Below are positions 8,194-16,861 of a stretch of DNA of 64,000 nucleotides, one piece after another. The DNA is from Agromyces salentinus. GTDB lineage: Bacteria; Actinomycetota; Actinomycetes; Actinomycetales; Microbacteriaceae. Each line of letters starts with the position of its first letter. Within the stretch, counting starts at the first letter, position 1. Both the position numbers and the translations under genes were made by a program. Under the pieces are notes generated by a model, which saw nothing but the letters and a program-made list of their open reading frames with translations, searched no databases and was not told the DNA's origin. The stretch spans positions 186,001-250,000 of the forward strand of contig NZ_WBIR01000003.1 in the NCBI RefSeq assembly GCF_009749395.1, given 5' to 3'.

Positions 8194-8979
8194 ATGGGTG
8201 AACTTCGCGTGGTCGTGACGGGTGCGAGCTCGGGGATCGGCGCCGCCACGGTGCGCGCCTTCCGCGCCGCCGGATGGGACGTGCTGGGCGTCGCCCGTCG
8301 CGAGGACCGTCTCCGGGAGCTCGCGGAGGAGACCGGGGCATCCGTCTTCGTCGCCGACCTGACGGTCCAGGCCGACGTCGACGCGCTCCGCGACCACGTC
8401 GAGGCCACCGGCGGCGTGCACGCGCTCGTGAACAACGCGGGCGGCGCGAAGGGCCTCGACAGCGTCGAGGCGTCCTCGGTCGAGGACTGGTCCTGGATGT
8501 TCGAGGTCAACGTGCTCGCGCTCAAGCGCGTCACCTCGGCACTCCTGCCGCTACTGCGGAGGGGCGCGCTCGACCGGGGCGTCGCCGACATCCTGAACGT
8601 GACCTCCATCGCCGGTCACACCGCGTACGTCGGCGGGGGCGGCTACAACGCGGCGAAGTTCGCCGCGCACGCGCTCACCGAGGTGCTGCGCCTCGAGCTG
8701 AACGGCGAGCCGTTGCGGGTCATCGAGGTCGCCCCCGGCATGGTGAAGACCGACGAGTTCGCGCTGGTCCGCTTCGGCGGCGACCGCGAGCGCGCCGACG
8801 CCGTCTACTCGAGCGTGCCGGAACCGCTCGTGGCCGAGGACATCGCCGAGGTCATCGTCGATGCGGTGTGCAAGCCCCGCCACGTCGACCTCGACCTCAT
8901 CGTCGTGAAGCCGGTCGCGCAGTCTGCGCCGCACCTCGTGGCCAAGGGGCCGCTGGCCGTCCGGACCGACCCGCGATGA
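8194..8979 (+). CDS. Short-chain dehydrogenase/reductase
   Basis: 261 residues, classical SDR. The cofactor motif TGASSGIG is at 9-16, NNAGG at 80-84, and the catalytic S138, Y151 and K155 lie in the usual order. R35/R36 after the second strand suggests NADP(H) preference. It resembles the YdfG-type group acting on 3-hydroxy acids or serine, but the substrate is not deducible. The ATG at 8194 is divergent from the acyltransferase gene. It overlaps the potassium-channel gene by four bases (ATGA) and is the first gene of a five-gene plus-strand run. Confidence 0.85.
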   Translation: MGELRVVVTGASSGIGAATVRAFRAAGWDVLGVARREDRLRELAEETGASVFVADLTVQADVDALRDHVEATGGVHALVNNAGGAKGLDSVEASSVEDWSWMFEVNVLALKRVTSALLPLLRRGALDRGVADILNVTSIAGHTAYVGGGGYNAAKFAAHALTEVLRLELNGEPLRVIEVAPGMVKTDEFALVRFGGDRERADAVYSSVPEPLVAEDIAEVIVDAVCKPRHVDLDLIVVKPVAQSAPHLVAKGPLAVRTDPR

Positions 8980-9773
8980 GCGTCCGACCGCCGATCCCCG
9001 CTCCGAGGCGCATCGCCTGGGAACGTCGCACGGCGCTGCCGCTCGTCGTGCTCGGCGTGGCGTTCATCGTCGCCTACTCGGTGTACGTCCTGACGCCGTC
9101 GATCCCGCGCGGACCCGACACGGTGCTCTTCTGGACCCTCATCCTCGCGTGGCTCGTCTTCGTCGTCGACGTCACGGCGCGGATCGCCCTCACGCCGCAC
9201 GGCGGCCGTTGGGCGTTCATCAGGTCGCACCCGATCGACGTGCTGTCCGCGATCGTGCCGGTCTTCCGGGCCTTCCGCGTGCTCACCCTCCTGCACGCGG
9301 TGCCGTACCTCCGCCGCCGGAGCGGGGCGGCCGTGCGCGCGAACATCGTGATCTACGCCGCGAGCTACGCGATCGTCTTCGTGTACTTCATCGCCCTCGC
9401 GACCCTCCAGGCCGAGCGGGATGCGCCGGGAGCCACGATCACGACCTTCGGCGACTCCGTCTGGTGGGCGATCGTCACGATCGCGACGGTCGGATACGGC
9501 GACATGTACCCGATCACGACCGAGGGCCGCTTCTACGCGGTCTTCCTCATGGGTGGGGGCGTCGTCATCGTCGGCACCGCGTCGGCCACGATCATCTCGT
9601 ACATGAACGAGCGCGTCGCGCAGGTGCGCGAGCATCGACGGCACGCGGAGTCGCCCACGGCCCCCGGGTCGGTCGGCGTGGGGGGCTTCATCGCGGACGC
9701 CGCGGACGACGACCTCGAGGACGACGAGGGCGACGGCGAGGACGGCGTGGACCGCGGCGACCCCGTCAGGTGA
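8976..9773 (+). CDS. Voltage-gated-type potassium channel
   Basis: 265-residue membrane protein of the ion-transport family. Several hydrophobic segments are followed by a pore loop with the potassium selectivity filter TVGYGD (171-176) and a last inner helix (FLMGGGVVIVGTASATIISY). An S4-like helix with spaced arginines (VFRAFRVLTLLHAVPYLRRR) suggests a voltage-sensor relic. The C-terminal about 40 residues form a cytoplasmic tail rich in Asp and Glu. It starts within the stop of the SDR gene. Role: potassium conductance; gating is not predictable. Confidence 0.88.
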   Translation: MSVRPPIPAPRRIAWERRTALPLVVLGVAFIVAYSVYVLTPSIPRGPDTVLFWTLILAWLVFVVDVTARIALTPHGGRWAFIRSHPIDVLSAIVPVFRAFRVLTLLHAVPYLRRRSGAAVRANIVIYAASYAIVFVYFIALATLQAERDAPGATITTFGDSVWWAIVTIATVGYGDMYPITTEGRFYAVFLMGGGVVIVGTASATIISYMNERVAQVREHRRHAESPTAPGSVGVGGFIADAADDDLEDDEGDGEDGVDRGDPVR

Positions 9774-9831
9774 CTTCGGAGCGACCGCTCGCGCGCCCGA
9801 CCGGCGGGTGCCCGGCGGCTACCCTTGGGGG

Positions 9832-10365
9832 ATGAGCTTCGATGCGAATGACGGCGGAACGGCCGACGACGGGGTCCGCCGCGAGATCCTCACCTGGGAC
9901 GACTTCGCGGGGGCGTCGCGGACGGTCGCCGCAGAGGTGCTCGCGTCTGGCTTCCGGCCCGACGTGGTGATCGCGATCGCGCGCGGCGGCCTGCTGTTCG
10001 CCGGCGCCGTCGCGTACGCGCTCGGCACCAAGGCCTGCGGGTCGATCAACGTGGAGTTCTACTCGGGCGTCGACGAGCGGCTGCCCGAGCCGGTCCTGCA
10101 CCCGCCCATGCTCGACGCGCCGGCGCTCGACGGCAAGCGCGTCCTGCTCGTGGACGACGTCTCCGATTCCGGGCGCACGCTCGCGAAGGTGGTCGGCATC
10201 CTCGGCGAGGCGGGCGCCGACGTGCGCAGCGCGACGCTCTACACGAAGTCGCACACGGTGCTCGTGCCCGACTTCGACTACCGCCGGACCGACGACTGGA
10301 TCGTGTTCCCGTGGTCGGCGCTTCCGCCGGTCGACGCCGTCTCGGCCGAGGGGTCGGTCGCATGA
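9832..10365 (+). CDS. Phosphoribosyltransferase-family protein
   Basis: 177 residues, type I PRTase fold. The PRPP-binding motif VLLVDDVSDSGRTL is complete and VVIAIARGGLLFAG matches the second loop. The family includes xanthine-guanine and hypoxanthine phosphoribosyltransferases; this one is closest in form to small Gpt/XPRT-like or regulatory PRTases of actinobacteria, and its base specificity is open. Start ATG 9832, preceded by TTGGGGG. It lies 58 nt after the channel gene and overlaps the S51 peptidase gene by four bases (ATGA). Confidence 0.83.
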   Translation: MSFDANDGGTADDGVRREILTWDDFAGASRTVAAEVLASGFRPDVVIAIARGGLLFAGAVAYALGTKACGSINVEFYSGVDERLPEPVLHPPMLDAPALDGKRVLLVDDVSDSGRTLAKVVGILGEAGADVRSATLYTKSHTVLVPDFDYRRTDDWIVFPWSALPPVDAVSAEGSVA

Positions 10366-11072
10366 GCGTGCACCTCGTGGGCGGCGGCGCGTTGAGCCCC
10401 GCGCATGCGCCGCTGTACGAGCCCTTCCTCGCCGAGGCAGCCGCCCGCGGCCGCGCCGCCGGCCGGGACCTTCCGAGGATCGCGGTGCTCTCGGTGCATC
10501 CCGGCGGGGCCGGTTCGGCGGAGACACTGGTCGGGGTGCTGTCGGCCGCGGGCCCCTTCGTCCCGCTGGTGACCGCGGGCGAGGGCGGCGCTCGCATCGA
10601 GCCGACGGCGATCGCGGACGTGGACGGCATCGTCGTGGGCGGCGGCATCGTCGAAGAGGTCCGCGCCGGCGTCGAGCCGGTCTTCGGAGAGCTCAGGCGA
10701 CAGGTCGCCGCGGGCGTGCCGTACCTGGGCGTCTCCGCCGGGGCCATGATCGCCGCGGAGGGCTCGCTCGGCGGCGGCACGCGCATCGACGGCGTCGTCG
10801 TCGCGCCCGAGGCGGAGGAGGGCGACGAGTTCGCGGTCGAGGGCGGCATCGGACTCGTCGACGTCGCGGTCGACGCGCACGTCGCGCAGCGCGGGAACCT
10901 CTCCCGCCTCGTCGCGGCCGTCGAGTCGGGGCTCATCGAGAGCGCGCTCGGCATCGACGAGGGCACCGCGCTGATCGTGGGCGAGGGCGGCTTGCGCGTC
11001 CTCGGGTCCGGGAGCGTCTGGCGCGTGCTCCCCGCCGACGGCGGGGTGCTGGTCTCGACCATCGGCAGCTGA
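10362..11072 (+). CDS. S51-family serine peptidase (peptidase E/cyanophycinase-like)
   Basis: 236 residues. The nucleophile motif [11 protein letters not shown] and the downstream block [14 protein letters not shown] match the S51 family (peptidase E hydrolyses Asp-X dipeptides; cyanophycinase hydrolyses beta-Asp-Arg polymer). The N-terminal HLVGGG strand is also typical. No cyanophycin synthetase is encoded nearby, so a dipeptidase or salvage role is more likely. Cytoplasmic; no signal peptide. Translation is probably coupled to the phosphoribosyltransferase gene, and ung follows one base after the stop. Confidence 0.82.
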   Translation: MSVHLVGGGALSPAHAPLYEPFLAEAAARGRAAGRDLPRIAVLSVHPGGAGSAETLVGVLSAAGPFVPLVTAGEGGARIEPTAIADVDGIVVGGGIVEEVRAGVEPVFGELRRQVAAGVPYLGVSAGAMIAAEGSLGGGTRIDGVVVAPEAEEGDEFAVEGGIGLVDVAVDAHVAQRGNLSRLVAAVESGLIESALGIDEGTALIVGEGGLRVLGSGSVWRVLPADGGVLVSTIGS

Positions 11073-11073
11073 C

Positions 11074-11763
11074 GTGGTGACCTCCCTCGACGCGCTCGTC
11101 GCCGACGGGCTCCTCGACGTGGGCTGGGCGGAAGCGCTCGGGCCCGTCGAGCCGACGCTCGCGAGCCTCGACCGGTTCCTCCGCGCGGAGACCGAGGCGG
11201 GGCACGGATTCCTCCCGGCCGGGGATCGCGTGCTCCGCGCCTTCGCGGAGCCGCTCGCCGACGTGCGGGTGCTCGTCGTCGGCCAGGACCCGTACCCGAC
11301 CCCCGGGCATCCGATCGGCCTGTCGTTCGCGACCGGCCGCGACGTCAGGCCGCTTCCCCGAAGCCTCGCCAACATCCATGCGGAGCTCGCGGCCGACCTC
11401 GGGGTCGCCCCTCCGGCACACGGCGACCTCTCGGCGTGGACGTCGAACGGCGTCATGCTCCTGAACCGGGTGCTCACCGTGCGGCCCGGCGAACCCGGCT
11501 CGCACCGCCGTCGCGGGTGGGAGGAGGTCACCGACCACGCCATCCGCACGCTCGTCGCTCGCGGCACCCCGCTCGTCGCGATCCTCTGGGGGCGCGACGC
11601 GCAGCAGTTGCGGCCGCTGCTCGGCGAGACCGCGGTGATCGAGTCGGCGCATCCGAGCCCCCTGTCCGCACGCCGCGGGTTCTTCGGCTCGAGACCCTTC
11701 AGCCGCGCGAACGCGCTGCTCGTCGCGCAGGGAGGCGAAGCGGTCGACTGGTCGCTCCGCTGA
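11074..11763 (+). CDS. ung: Uracil-DNA glycosylase (family 1)
   Basis: 229 residues. Removes uracil from DNA after cytosine deamination, the first step of base-excision repair. The water-activating loop [10 protein letters not shown] carries catalytic D72. The minor-groove loop [18 protein letters not shown] contains the catalytic His and Leu. Length and motif order are normal for UNG. The start is taken as GTG 11074, one base after the peptidase stop. It is the last gene of the SDR, channel, PRTase, peptidase, ung run, an arrangement that does not suggest a shared pathway. Confidence 0.94.
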   Translation: MVTSLDALVADGLLDVGWAEALGPVEPTLASLDRFLRAETEAGHGFLPAGDRVLRAFAEPLADVRVLVVGQDPYPTPGHPIGLSFATGRDVRPLPRSLANIHAELAADLGVAPPAHGDLSAWTSNGVMLLNRVLTVRPGEPGSHRRRGWEEVTDHAIRTLVARGTPLVAILWGRDAQQLRPLLGETAVIESAHPSPLSARRGFFGSRPFSRANALLVAQGGEAVDWSLR

Positions 11764-11873
11764 GGGCGGTGCTCGGGCACCTGGGCGGACAGGTGAGGCA
11801 TCCGCTCGATGCCCGGTGCGAGGCATCCGCCGCTGAAATCCCGTCGTGACATGCCCGGCGTAAGGTGGTCGCC

Positions 11874-12452
11874 ATGCTCGAGGAGGAATACCAGCCGCGC
11901 CGTGAACTGCCACCCCACCTGCGCAAGCTTCCGCAGCCGGAGACGCCCTTCGCCTACCGGATGCGCGACGCCGTGCCCGCCGACCTGCCGGCCGTGCGCG
12001 AGATCTACAACTACTACGTCGCGAACTCGACGGTCACGTTCGACGAGGACGCGATGACGCTCAAGGAGTGGAAGGCGAAGTACGCGTTCCTCCAGAAGCT
12101 CGGCATGCCGTTCATCGTCGCGGAGGCGCCGTCCGGCCAACTGCTCGGCTACGCGCTCGTCGCGCCCTGGAAGCCGAAGCGCGCATACCGGTTCACGGTC
12201 GAGAACTCGATCTACCTCGGGCCGGCCGCCGCGGGCAAGGGCCTCGGTCGCGCGCTGCTCGGCGAGCTCATCGACCGGTCGAAGGAGGCGGGGCTGAAGG
12301 AGATGATCGCGGTCATCGCCGACCAGGGCGCCGAGGCGTCGATCGCGCTGCACGAGAAGTTCGGATTCGTCGAGACGGGTCGCATGGGCCGGGTCGGGTA
12401 CAAGTTCGACCGCTGGCTCGGCACCATCATGCTGCAGCGCTCGTTGAAGTGA
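11874..12452 (+). CDS. PAT-like GNAT N-acetyltransferase
   Basis: 192 residues. The GNAT fold begins at about residue 28 (YRMRDAVPADLPAVREIYNYYV). The acetyl-CoA loop is in YLGPAAAGKGLGRALLGELI. FVETGRMGRVGYKFDRWL at the end is the signature of phosphinothricin/methionine-sulfone acetyltransferase homologues (YwnH/Pat). Such enzymes acetylate free amino groups of toxic amino-acid analogues; true phosphinothricin resistance is not proven. The N-terminal 25 residues are an acidic/Pro extension. The ATG at 11874 has AAGGTGG just upstream. Convergent with the next gene, with a hairpin in between. Confidence 0.85.
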   Translation: MLEEEYQPRRELPPHLRKLPQPETPFAYRMRDAVPADLPAVREIYNYYVANSTVTFDEDAMTLKEWKAKYAFLQKLGMPFIVAEAPSGQLLGYALVAPWKPKRAYRFTVENSIYLGPAAAGKGLGRALLGELIDRSKEAGLKEMIAVIADQGAEASIALHEKFGFVETGRMGRVGYKFDRWLGTIMLQRSLK

Positions 12453-12457
12453 CGCCA

Positions 12458-12522
12458 GGCCCGCGCATCGCTCCTGAGGGGTGGATGTCGCGGCCGGCGC
12501 ACCGCTCCTGACGGCGCGGGCC
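12458..12522. terminator. Possible long-loop terminator between convergent genes
   Basis: GGCCCGCGC (12458-12466) pairs perfectly with GCGCGGGCC (12514-12522). Between the arms the phrase GC(A)(T/C)CGCTCCTGA occurs twice as an imperfect direct repeat. Located between the convergent GNAT and membrane-protein genes. Confidence 0.35.
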
Positions 12523-12532
12523 GGGGAACCGT

Positions 12533-13174
12533 TCAGATCGTGAGGTCGACGCTGCCGCCGGCGAACGGCACCGCGACGGCGACGAGGAGTCCCGAGGCCG
12601 CGAAGAGCGCCGGATGCGCGAGGCCCACGACGACGCGCCGGAGGGCCGGCCGTCCCGCGAGCAGGTGGGTCGGCGTGGCATCCGCGAGGGGGATCTCCGC
12701 CCAGCCGCGCACGCGCGCCAGGAACCACGCGCATCGAACGACGAACGCCGCCCAGAGCACGGCTGCCACGGCCGGCACGATGACGGCCATGACGTCGAAG
12801 CCGATGCCGACGATCTCCTCCTCGCGCCCCTCTGCGGCGAGCTGGATCGTCTGCGAGATCGCCGCCCCGACCACCACCGACGCGCTCCACGCGGCCACGC
12901 CGACCACGAGGGCGAGGTAGCGCACGAAGAAGTGCGAGAACACCGAGGACATGGCCTCGAAGTGGGCGCGTGGCGTGGCCGACAGGACGGCGACGGTCGC
13001 GACCGTCGAGGGGAGCACGAGGGCCGCGATGAGGGCCCAGTCGAGCAGCGCGGGGGAGTCCAGGATGACCGCGACCAGGAGGGCGATGCCGAAGGCGAGG
13101 CTCCACCCGACGCCCCAGACGAGCGGATGCCGCGTGATCGAGGTCGTGACCGGGTTCGAGCTCACGAGCGTCAT
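12533..13174 (-). CDS. Integral membrane protein, function unknown
   Basis: 213 residues with about five hydrophobic segments, beginning right after a short polar N-terminus. I recognise no catalytic or transport motif; the general form resembles Yip1/DUF-type small membrane proteins. Acidic residues (EGREEE) lie in the central loop. It stands alone on the minus strand, divergent from the amidase gene with only 40 nt between start codons, so the two promoters must overlap. ATG start at 13174. Confidence 0.65.
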   Translation of the reverse strand: MTLVSSNPVTTSITRHPLVWGVGWSLAFGIALLVAVILDSPALLDWALIAALVLPSTVATVAVLSATPRAHFEAMSSVFSHFFVRYLALVVGVAAWSASVVVGAAISQTIQLAAEGREEEIVGIGFDVMAVIVPAVAAVLWAAFVVRCAWFLARVRGWAEIPLADATPTHLLAGRPALRRVVVGLAHPALFAASGLLVAVAVPFAGGSVDLTI

Positions 13175-13214
13175 GCTAGCGGCCGGGCGACCGGCACGGT
13201 CGTAGGCTCGATCC

Positions 13215-14636
13215 GTGGACCTGCACGAGATGACCGCCCTCGAACTGCACCAACTGCTCCAGCGCGGGGAGGTGACACCCGTCGAGGCGGCCGGCCACTA
13301 CCTCGCCAGGGCCGAACGGCTCGACCCCGAGCTCGGCGCATTCGCCGTGCTCACACCCGAGCGGGCGATCGAACGCGCGGCCGCCGTGGCGGCCGAGGTA
13401 CCGAAGACCGCCCCGCTCTGGGGCATGCCGCTCGCCGACAAGGACCTGCACCCTCGGGCGGGCGTGCCGACGGCGTTCGGCTCCCGCGCATTCGAGGACT
13501 TCGTCCCCGACGAGTCGGACGACACCGTGCTCGCCGTCGACCGGGCCGGCGCCGTGAGCCTCGGCAAGACCGCGACCCCGGAGTTCGGGCTGCCCTCCTA
13601 CACCGAGGCGCTCGTGGGTCGCCCCACCCGCAACCCGTGGAACCCCGCGCTCGGCGCCGGCGGTTCGAGCGGGGGAGCGGCCGCGGCCGTGGCATCCGGG
13701 ATGCTCCCCTTCGCGCCGGGGTCCGACGGCGGCGGCTCCATCCGCATCCCGGCCGCGGCCTGCGGCCTCGTCGGCGTGAAGCCGTCGCGGGGACGCGTGC
13801 CGAGCGGATCGGGCCAGTCCGGCCTCGCCGGCCTCGGGGTCGTCGGCGCGATCGCCCGCACGGTCGCCGATGCGGCGCTGCTGCTCGACGGACTCATCGC
13901 ACCGACTGGCTACCCGCCGGCCCACGCGTACGCGCTCCGCGCCCCGGGCGACGACGGGCCGTACCTCGGCGCCGCGATCCGCGGCGAGGGGCGGTACCAG
14001 ATCGGCGTGCTCGCAGACTCCCCGTGGGACGACGCCTACGAGATCACCGTCGCGCCCGAGGCGCGGTCGGCGCTGGACCGCGCCATCGCCGTGCTCGACG
14101 CGGCGCGGAACGGCATCGAGGAGATCCCGCTCGCGCCGGAGCCGGGGTACGCGCCGGCGTTCCGCACGATCTGGCAGGCGGGCGCCGGCACCATCCCCGT
14201 CGAGGACGACGGGATCGCGAGGCTGGAGCCGCTCACGCAGTGGCTCGTCGAGAGGGGTCGGGCGCTGCCGGCGCGGCAGCTCGCCGAGGCGCTGTCCTGG
14301 CTCGCGGGGTTCGAGCGTCGCACCATCGCGCGCTTCGCCTCGTACGACGCCGTGCTCACGCCGGCGCTCGCGCTGACCCCTCCGGCCGTCGGCTGGTACG
14401 ACGCGGTCGACGGGGAGCACAACTTCGCGCAGCAGGTGCAGGTCACCCCGTTCACGTCCTTCGTGAACGTGGCGGGGCTCCCGGCCATCACGGTGCCGGT
14501 CGAGTTCACCGACGCCGGGGTGCCCATGGGCGTGCAGCTCATCGGACGTCCGGGCGGCGAGATGGCGCTGTTCGACCTCGCGGCCCAGCTCGAGCGCCGG
14601 TTGCGGCGTGCGCCGCGGCATCCGCTCGTGTGGTGA
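13215..14636 (+). CDS. Amidase-signature enzyme
   Basis: 473 residues. Hydrolyses an amide bond by the Ser-cisSer-Lys mechanism: K76 in ADKDLH, the cis-serine S151 in GAGGSSGG and nucleophile S175 in GGGSIRIPA are all present with family spacing. The full signature region spans about 148-195. Family members include glutamyl-tRNA amidotransferase GatA, nicotinamidases and 6-aminohexanoate hydrolases. The absence of neighbouring gatB/gatC argues against GatA. Cytoplasmic, no signal peptide. GTG start at 13215. The substrate is unknown. Confidence 0.87.
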   Translation: MDLHEMTALELHQLLQRGEVTPVEAAGHYLARAERLDPELGAFAVLTPERAIERAAAVAAEVPKTAPLWGMPLADKDLHPRAGVPTAFGSRAFEDFVPDESDDTVLAVDRAGAVSLGKTATPEFGLPSYTEALVGRPTRNPWNPALGAGGSSGGAAAAVASGMLPFAPGSDGGGSIRIPAAACGLVGVKPSRGRVPSGSGQSGLAGLGVVGAIARTVADAALLLDGLIAPTGYPPAHAYALRAPGDDGPYLGAAIRGEGRYQIGVLADSPWDDAYEITVAPEARSALDRAIAVLDAARNGIEEIPLAPEPGYAPAFRTIWQAGAGTIPVEDDGIARLEPLTQWLVERGRALPARQLAEALSWLAGFERRTIARFASYDAVLTPALALTPPAVGWYDAVDGEHNFAQQVQVTPFTSFVNVAGLPAITVPVEFTDAGVPMGVQLIGRPGGEMALFDLAAQLERRLRRAPRHPLVW

Positions 14637-14650
14637 GACGGCGGAACCCC

Positions 14651-14721
14651 GGTCGGTCGGCTCCGAGTGGGAGCCGCCTCGAGGGCTCTTCGCGACGGCT
14701 TCGGATTCGAGCCGACCGATC
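14651..14721. terminator. Nested inverted repeats after the amidase gene
   Basis: GGTCGGTCGGCTC (14651-14663) pairs with GAGCCGACCGATC (14709-14721) with one mismatch. An alternative inner hairpin GGCTC/GAGCC lies at 14659-14675. It follows the amidase stop by 14 nt and runs into the promoter of the siderophore reductase, so it may terminate the amidase transcript or shape the promoter. Confidence 0.4.
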
Positions 14722-14734
14722 GTCTGTGCAAGAC

Positions 14735-14753
14735 TTAGGTAATGCTTACCTCA
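14735..14753 (+). promoter_or_regulatory. Iron box (DtxR/IdeR-type) over a start codon
   Basis: TTAGGTAATGCTTACCTCA is a close match to the 19-bp palindromic DtxR/IdeR operator (consensus TWAGGTWAGSCTWACCTWA). It contains the ATG (14742) of the siderophore-reductase gene. AAGACT at 14730-14735 could serve as a -10, which would place transcription start at or next to the ATG (leaderless mRNA). Repression by iron-loaded regulator is inferred. Confidence 0.8.
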
Positions 14754-15722
14754 ACTGCTGAAGCTGCACCCCGGGTGCGTCCCGCGTACCGCAACTTCCG
14801 GGTCGAGGTGGCCCGCGTCGAGCGCCAGTCGCCGACGTTCACGAGCATCACGTTCACCGGTGACGACCTCGCCGACTTCGGCACCGCCGGCCTCGACCAG
14901 CGGGTCAAGGTCGTCCTGCCGCTCGCGAACGGCTTCGCGTCCTTCCCCGATGGCGAGGACTGGTACCCGCAGTGGCGGGAGCTGTCGGCCGACCTCCGCA
15001 ACCCCTTCCGCACCTACACGGTGCGCGCCGTCCGTCCGCATGAGCGCGAGGTCGACATCGTCTTCGCCGCGCACGGCGACGGCGGGCCCGCCTCGGCCTG
15101 GGCCGGGCGGGCGCAGCCGGGCGACGAGATCGTGCTCATCGGGCCGGACGAGTTCGGCCCCGCTCGGAGCCTCGGCATCGACTGGCGTCCCGGCGAGGTC
15201 GACACCCTGCTGCTCGCGGGTGACGAGACAGCTGCACCCGCGATCTGCGCGATCCTCGAGTCCCTCCCGGCGGATGCCACGGGGGCGGCCTTCCTCGAGG
15301 TGCCGACCGCCCGCGACCGCCTGCCCGTGCGGGCGCCGGCCGGCATCGAGGTGCGCTGGCTCGCTCGCGCCGAAGTCCACGCGGACGCCGACGGCACGTC
15401 GTCCGCCGTGCACGGCGACCACCTGGCCCCCGCCGTGCGCGACTGGGTCGTGCGCCACCTCGCCGACCTCGGGGTGACCCGCGCGGCCGGTGACGCGGCC
15501 GCCGCCGCGCTCGCCGAGGCCGAGCGCGCCGACCTGCCCGACACCGCCCTCTGGGACGTGCCCGAGGGGCACAGCCTCGACGGCGCCTGCTACGCGTGGC
15601 TCGCGGGCGAGGCCTCCGTGATCACCGGCCTCCGGCGCTTCCTCGTGCGCGAGGCGGGCCTCGATCGCCGACAGGTCGCGTTCATGGGGTACTGGCGCCG
15701 CGGTCGAGCCGAACTCGAGTGA
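14742..15722 (+). CDS. Siderophore-interacting protein (FAD ferric-siderophore reductase)
   Basis: 326 residues. The N-terminal FAD-binding domain (about 15-135, with NPFRTYTVRAVR as the flavin motif) and C-terminal SIP domain (about 135-320, LLAGDETAAPAICAILESLP) match the ViuB/YqjH family. These cytoplasmic enzymes reduce Fe(III)-siderophore after import to release Fe(II). The start ATG lies inside the iron box, giving a likely leaderless transcript. The stop overlaps the start of the first permease gene (GTGA), so this is the first gene of a four-gene uptake operon repressed by iron. Confidence 0.9.
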   Translation: MLTSTAEAAPRVRPAYRNFRVEVARVERQSPTFTSITFTGDDLADFGTAGLDQRVKVVLPLANGFASFPDGEDWYPQWRELSADLRNPFRTYTVRAVRPHEREVDIVFAAHGDGGPASAWAGRAQPGDEIVLIGPDEFGPARSLGIDWRPGEVDTLLLAGDETAAPAICAILESLPADATGAAFLEVPTARDRLPVRAPAGIEVRWLARAEVHADADGTSSAVHGDHLAPAVRDWVVRHLADLGVTRAAGDAAAAALAEAERADLPDTALWDVPEGHSLDGACYAWLAGEASVITGLRRFLVREAGLDRRQVAFMGYWRRGRAELE

Positions 15723-16861
15723 GCGGGTCGTCCACCGTGTCCCGCCAGGAGGCGCCGCAGGTCGCGGACACGGCATCCCTCACCGCGCCCGGAGGCATCG
15801 TCGGCAGCGGCAGCGACAGCGGCAGCGCACGCGCCTTCGGCATCGTGTCGTCCGCCGGTCGGCGCCCGAGACGCGTCGGCAGCGGCCGGGCCGTCGCCGT
15901 GCTGGCCGCCTGTGCGCTCGTCCTGCTCGCGGTCGTCGCTGCGAGCCTCGCGCTCGGCGTGCGCTCGATCGACCCGGGCGTCGTCTGGCAGGCCGTGATC
16001 GGCCCCGATCCGGCGAACGCCGATCACAACGTCGTCTGGCAGCTCCGCGTGCCGCGCACGGTCATCGGCCTGCTGGCCGGCGTCGCGCTCGGCCTGGCCG
16101 GGACGCTCATCCAGGGCGTCACCCGCAACCCGATCGCCGATCCCGGCCTGCTCGGCCTCAACTCCGGCGCGTCGCTCGCGGTCGTGCTCTGCATCTCGCT
16201 GCTCGGCGTGAGCAGCCCGCTCGGCTACGTCTGGTTCGCGTTCGCGGGCGCGGCCGCGGCGGCCGCCGTCGTCTTCTCCATCGGCCGTGGGCAGCCCGTG
16301 CGCCTCGCCCTCGTCGGCGCCGCGGTCACCGCGTTCATCACGCCGCTCATCACGTTGGTCCTGCTCCGCGACACCGAGGCCTTCAACCAGTACCGGTTCT
16401 GGGCCGTCGGGTCGCTGACCGGACGGGGGCTCGACGTGGCCGCCCTGCTCTGGCCCTTCATCCTCGTCGGCGCGATCCTCGCCTTCGTCCTCGCGAACCG
16501 GCTGAACCTCATCGCGCTCGGCGACGACGTCGCGAATTCGCTCGGGCAGCGGGTCGGCACCACTCGGCTCGTGGCCGGCATCGCCCTCGTGCTCCTCTGC
16601 GGCACGGCCACCTCGCTCGCCGGACCGATCGCGCTCGTCGGGCTCGTGGTGCCCCACGCCGCGCGCCGGCTCGTCGGCACCGACTACCGCTGGATCATGC
16701 CGACCGCGCTCCTGCTCGGACCGGTCATGCTGCTCGCCGCCGACGTGATCGGCCGGCTGATCGTGCCGAACTCGGAACTCGAGGCCGGCGTGGTCGCGGC
16801 GTTCCTCGGCGCACCGGTGCTGATCGCCATCGCCCGCGGCCGGAACGTGGCGGGCCTGTGA
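15719..16861 (+). CDS. FecCD-family iron-siderophore ABC permease 1
   Basis: About 380 residues. A roughly 60-residue polar Gly/Ser-rich N-terminus is followed by about nine to ten membrane helices of the BtuC/FecCD type. Family motifs RVPRTVIGLLAGVALGLAG, GVTRNPIADPGLLGLNSGAS and GLVVPHAARRLVG (ATPase-coupling loop) are clear. It forms the import channel with the next gene's product. The GTG at 15719 overlaps the reductase stop; a second GTG at 15737 is a possible start. Confidence 0.92.
   Translation: MSGSSTVSRQEAPQVADTASLTAPGGIVGSGSDSGSARAFGIVSSAGRRPRRVGSGRAVAVLAACALVLLAVVAASLALGVRSIDPGVVWQAVIGPDPANADHNVVWQLRVPRTVIGLLAGVALGLAGTLIQGVTRNPIADPGLLGLNSGASLAVVLCISLLGVSSPLGYVWFAFAGAAAAAAVVFSIGRGQPVRLALVGAAVTAFITPLITLVLLRDTEAFNQYRFWAVGSLTGRGLDVAALLWPFILVGAILAFVLANRLNLIALGDDVANSLGQRVGTTRLVAGIALVLLCGTATSLAGPIALVGLVVPHAARRLVGTDYRWIMPTALLLGPVMLLAADVIGRLIVPNSELEAGVVAAFLGAPVLIAIARGRNVAGL

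Noticed and set aside
10362-11072. Cyanophycin metabolism locus
   Set aside because: The S51 peptidase is cyanophycinase-like, but no cyanophycin synthetase is nearby and neighbours are unrelated.
13215-14636. GatA subunit of Asp/Glu-tRNA amidotransferase
   Set aside because: The amidase signature is shared, but gatC and gatB are not adjacent.
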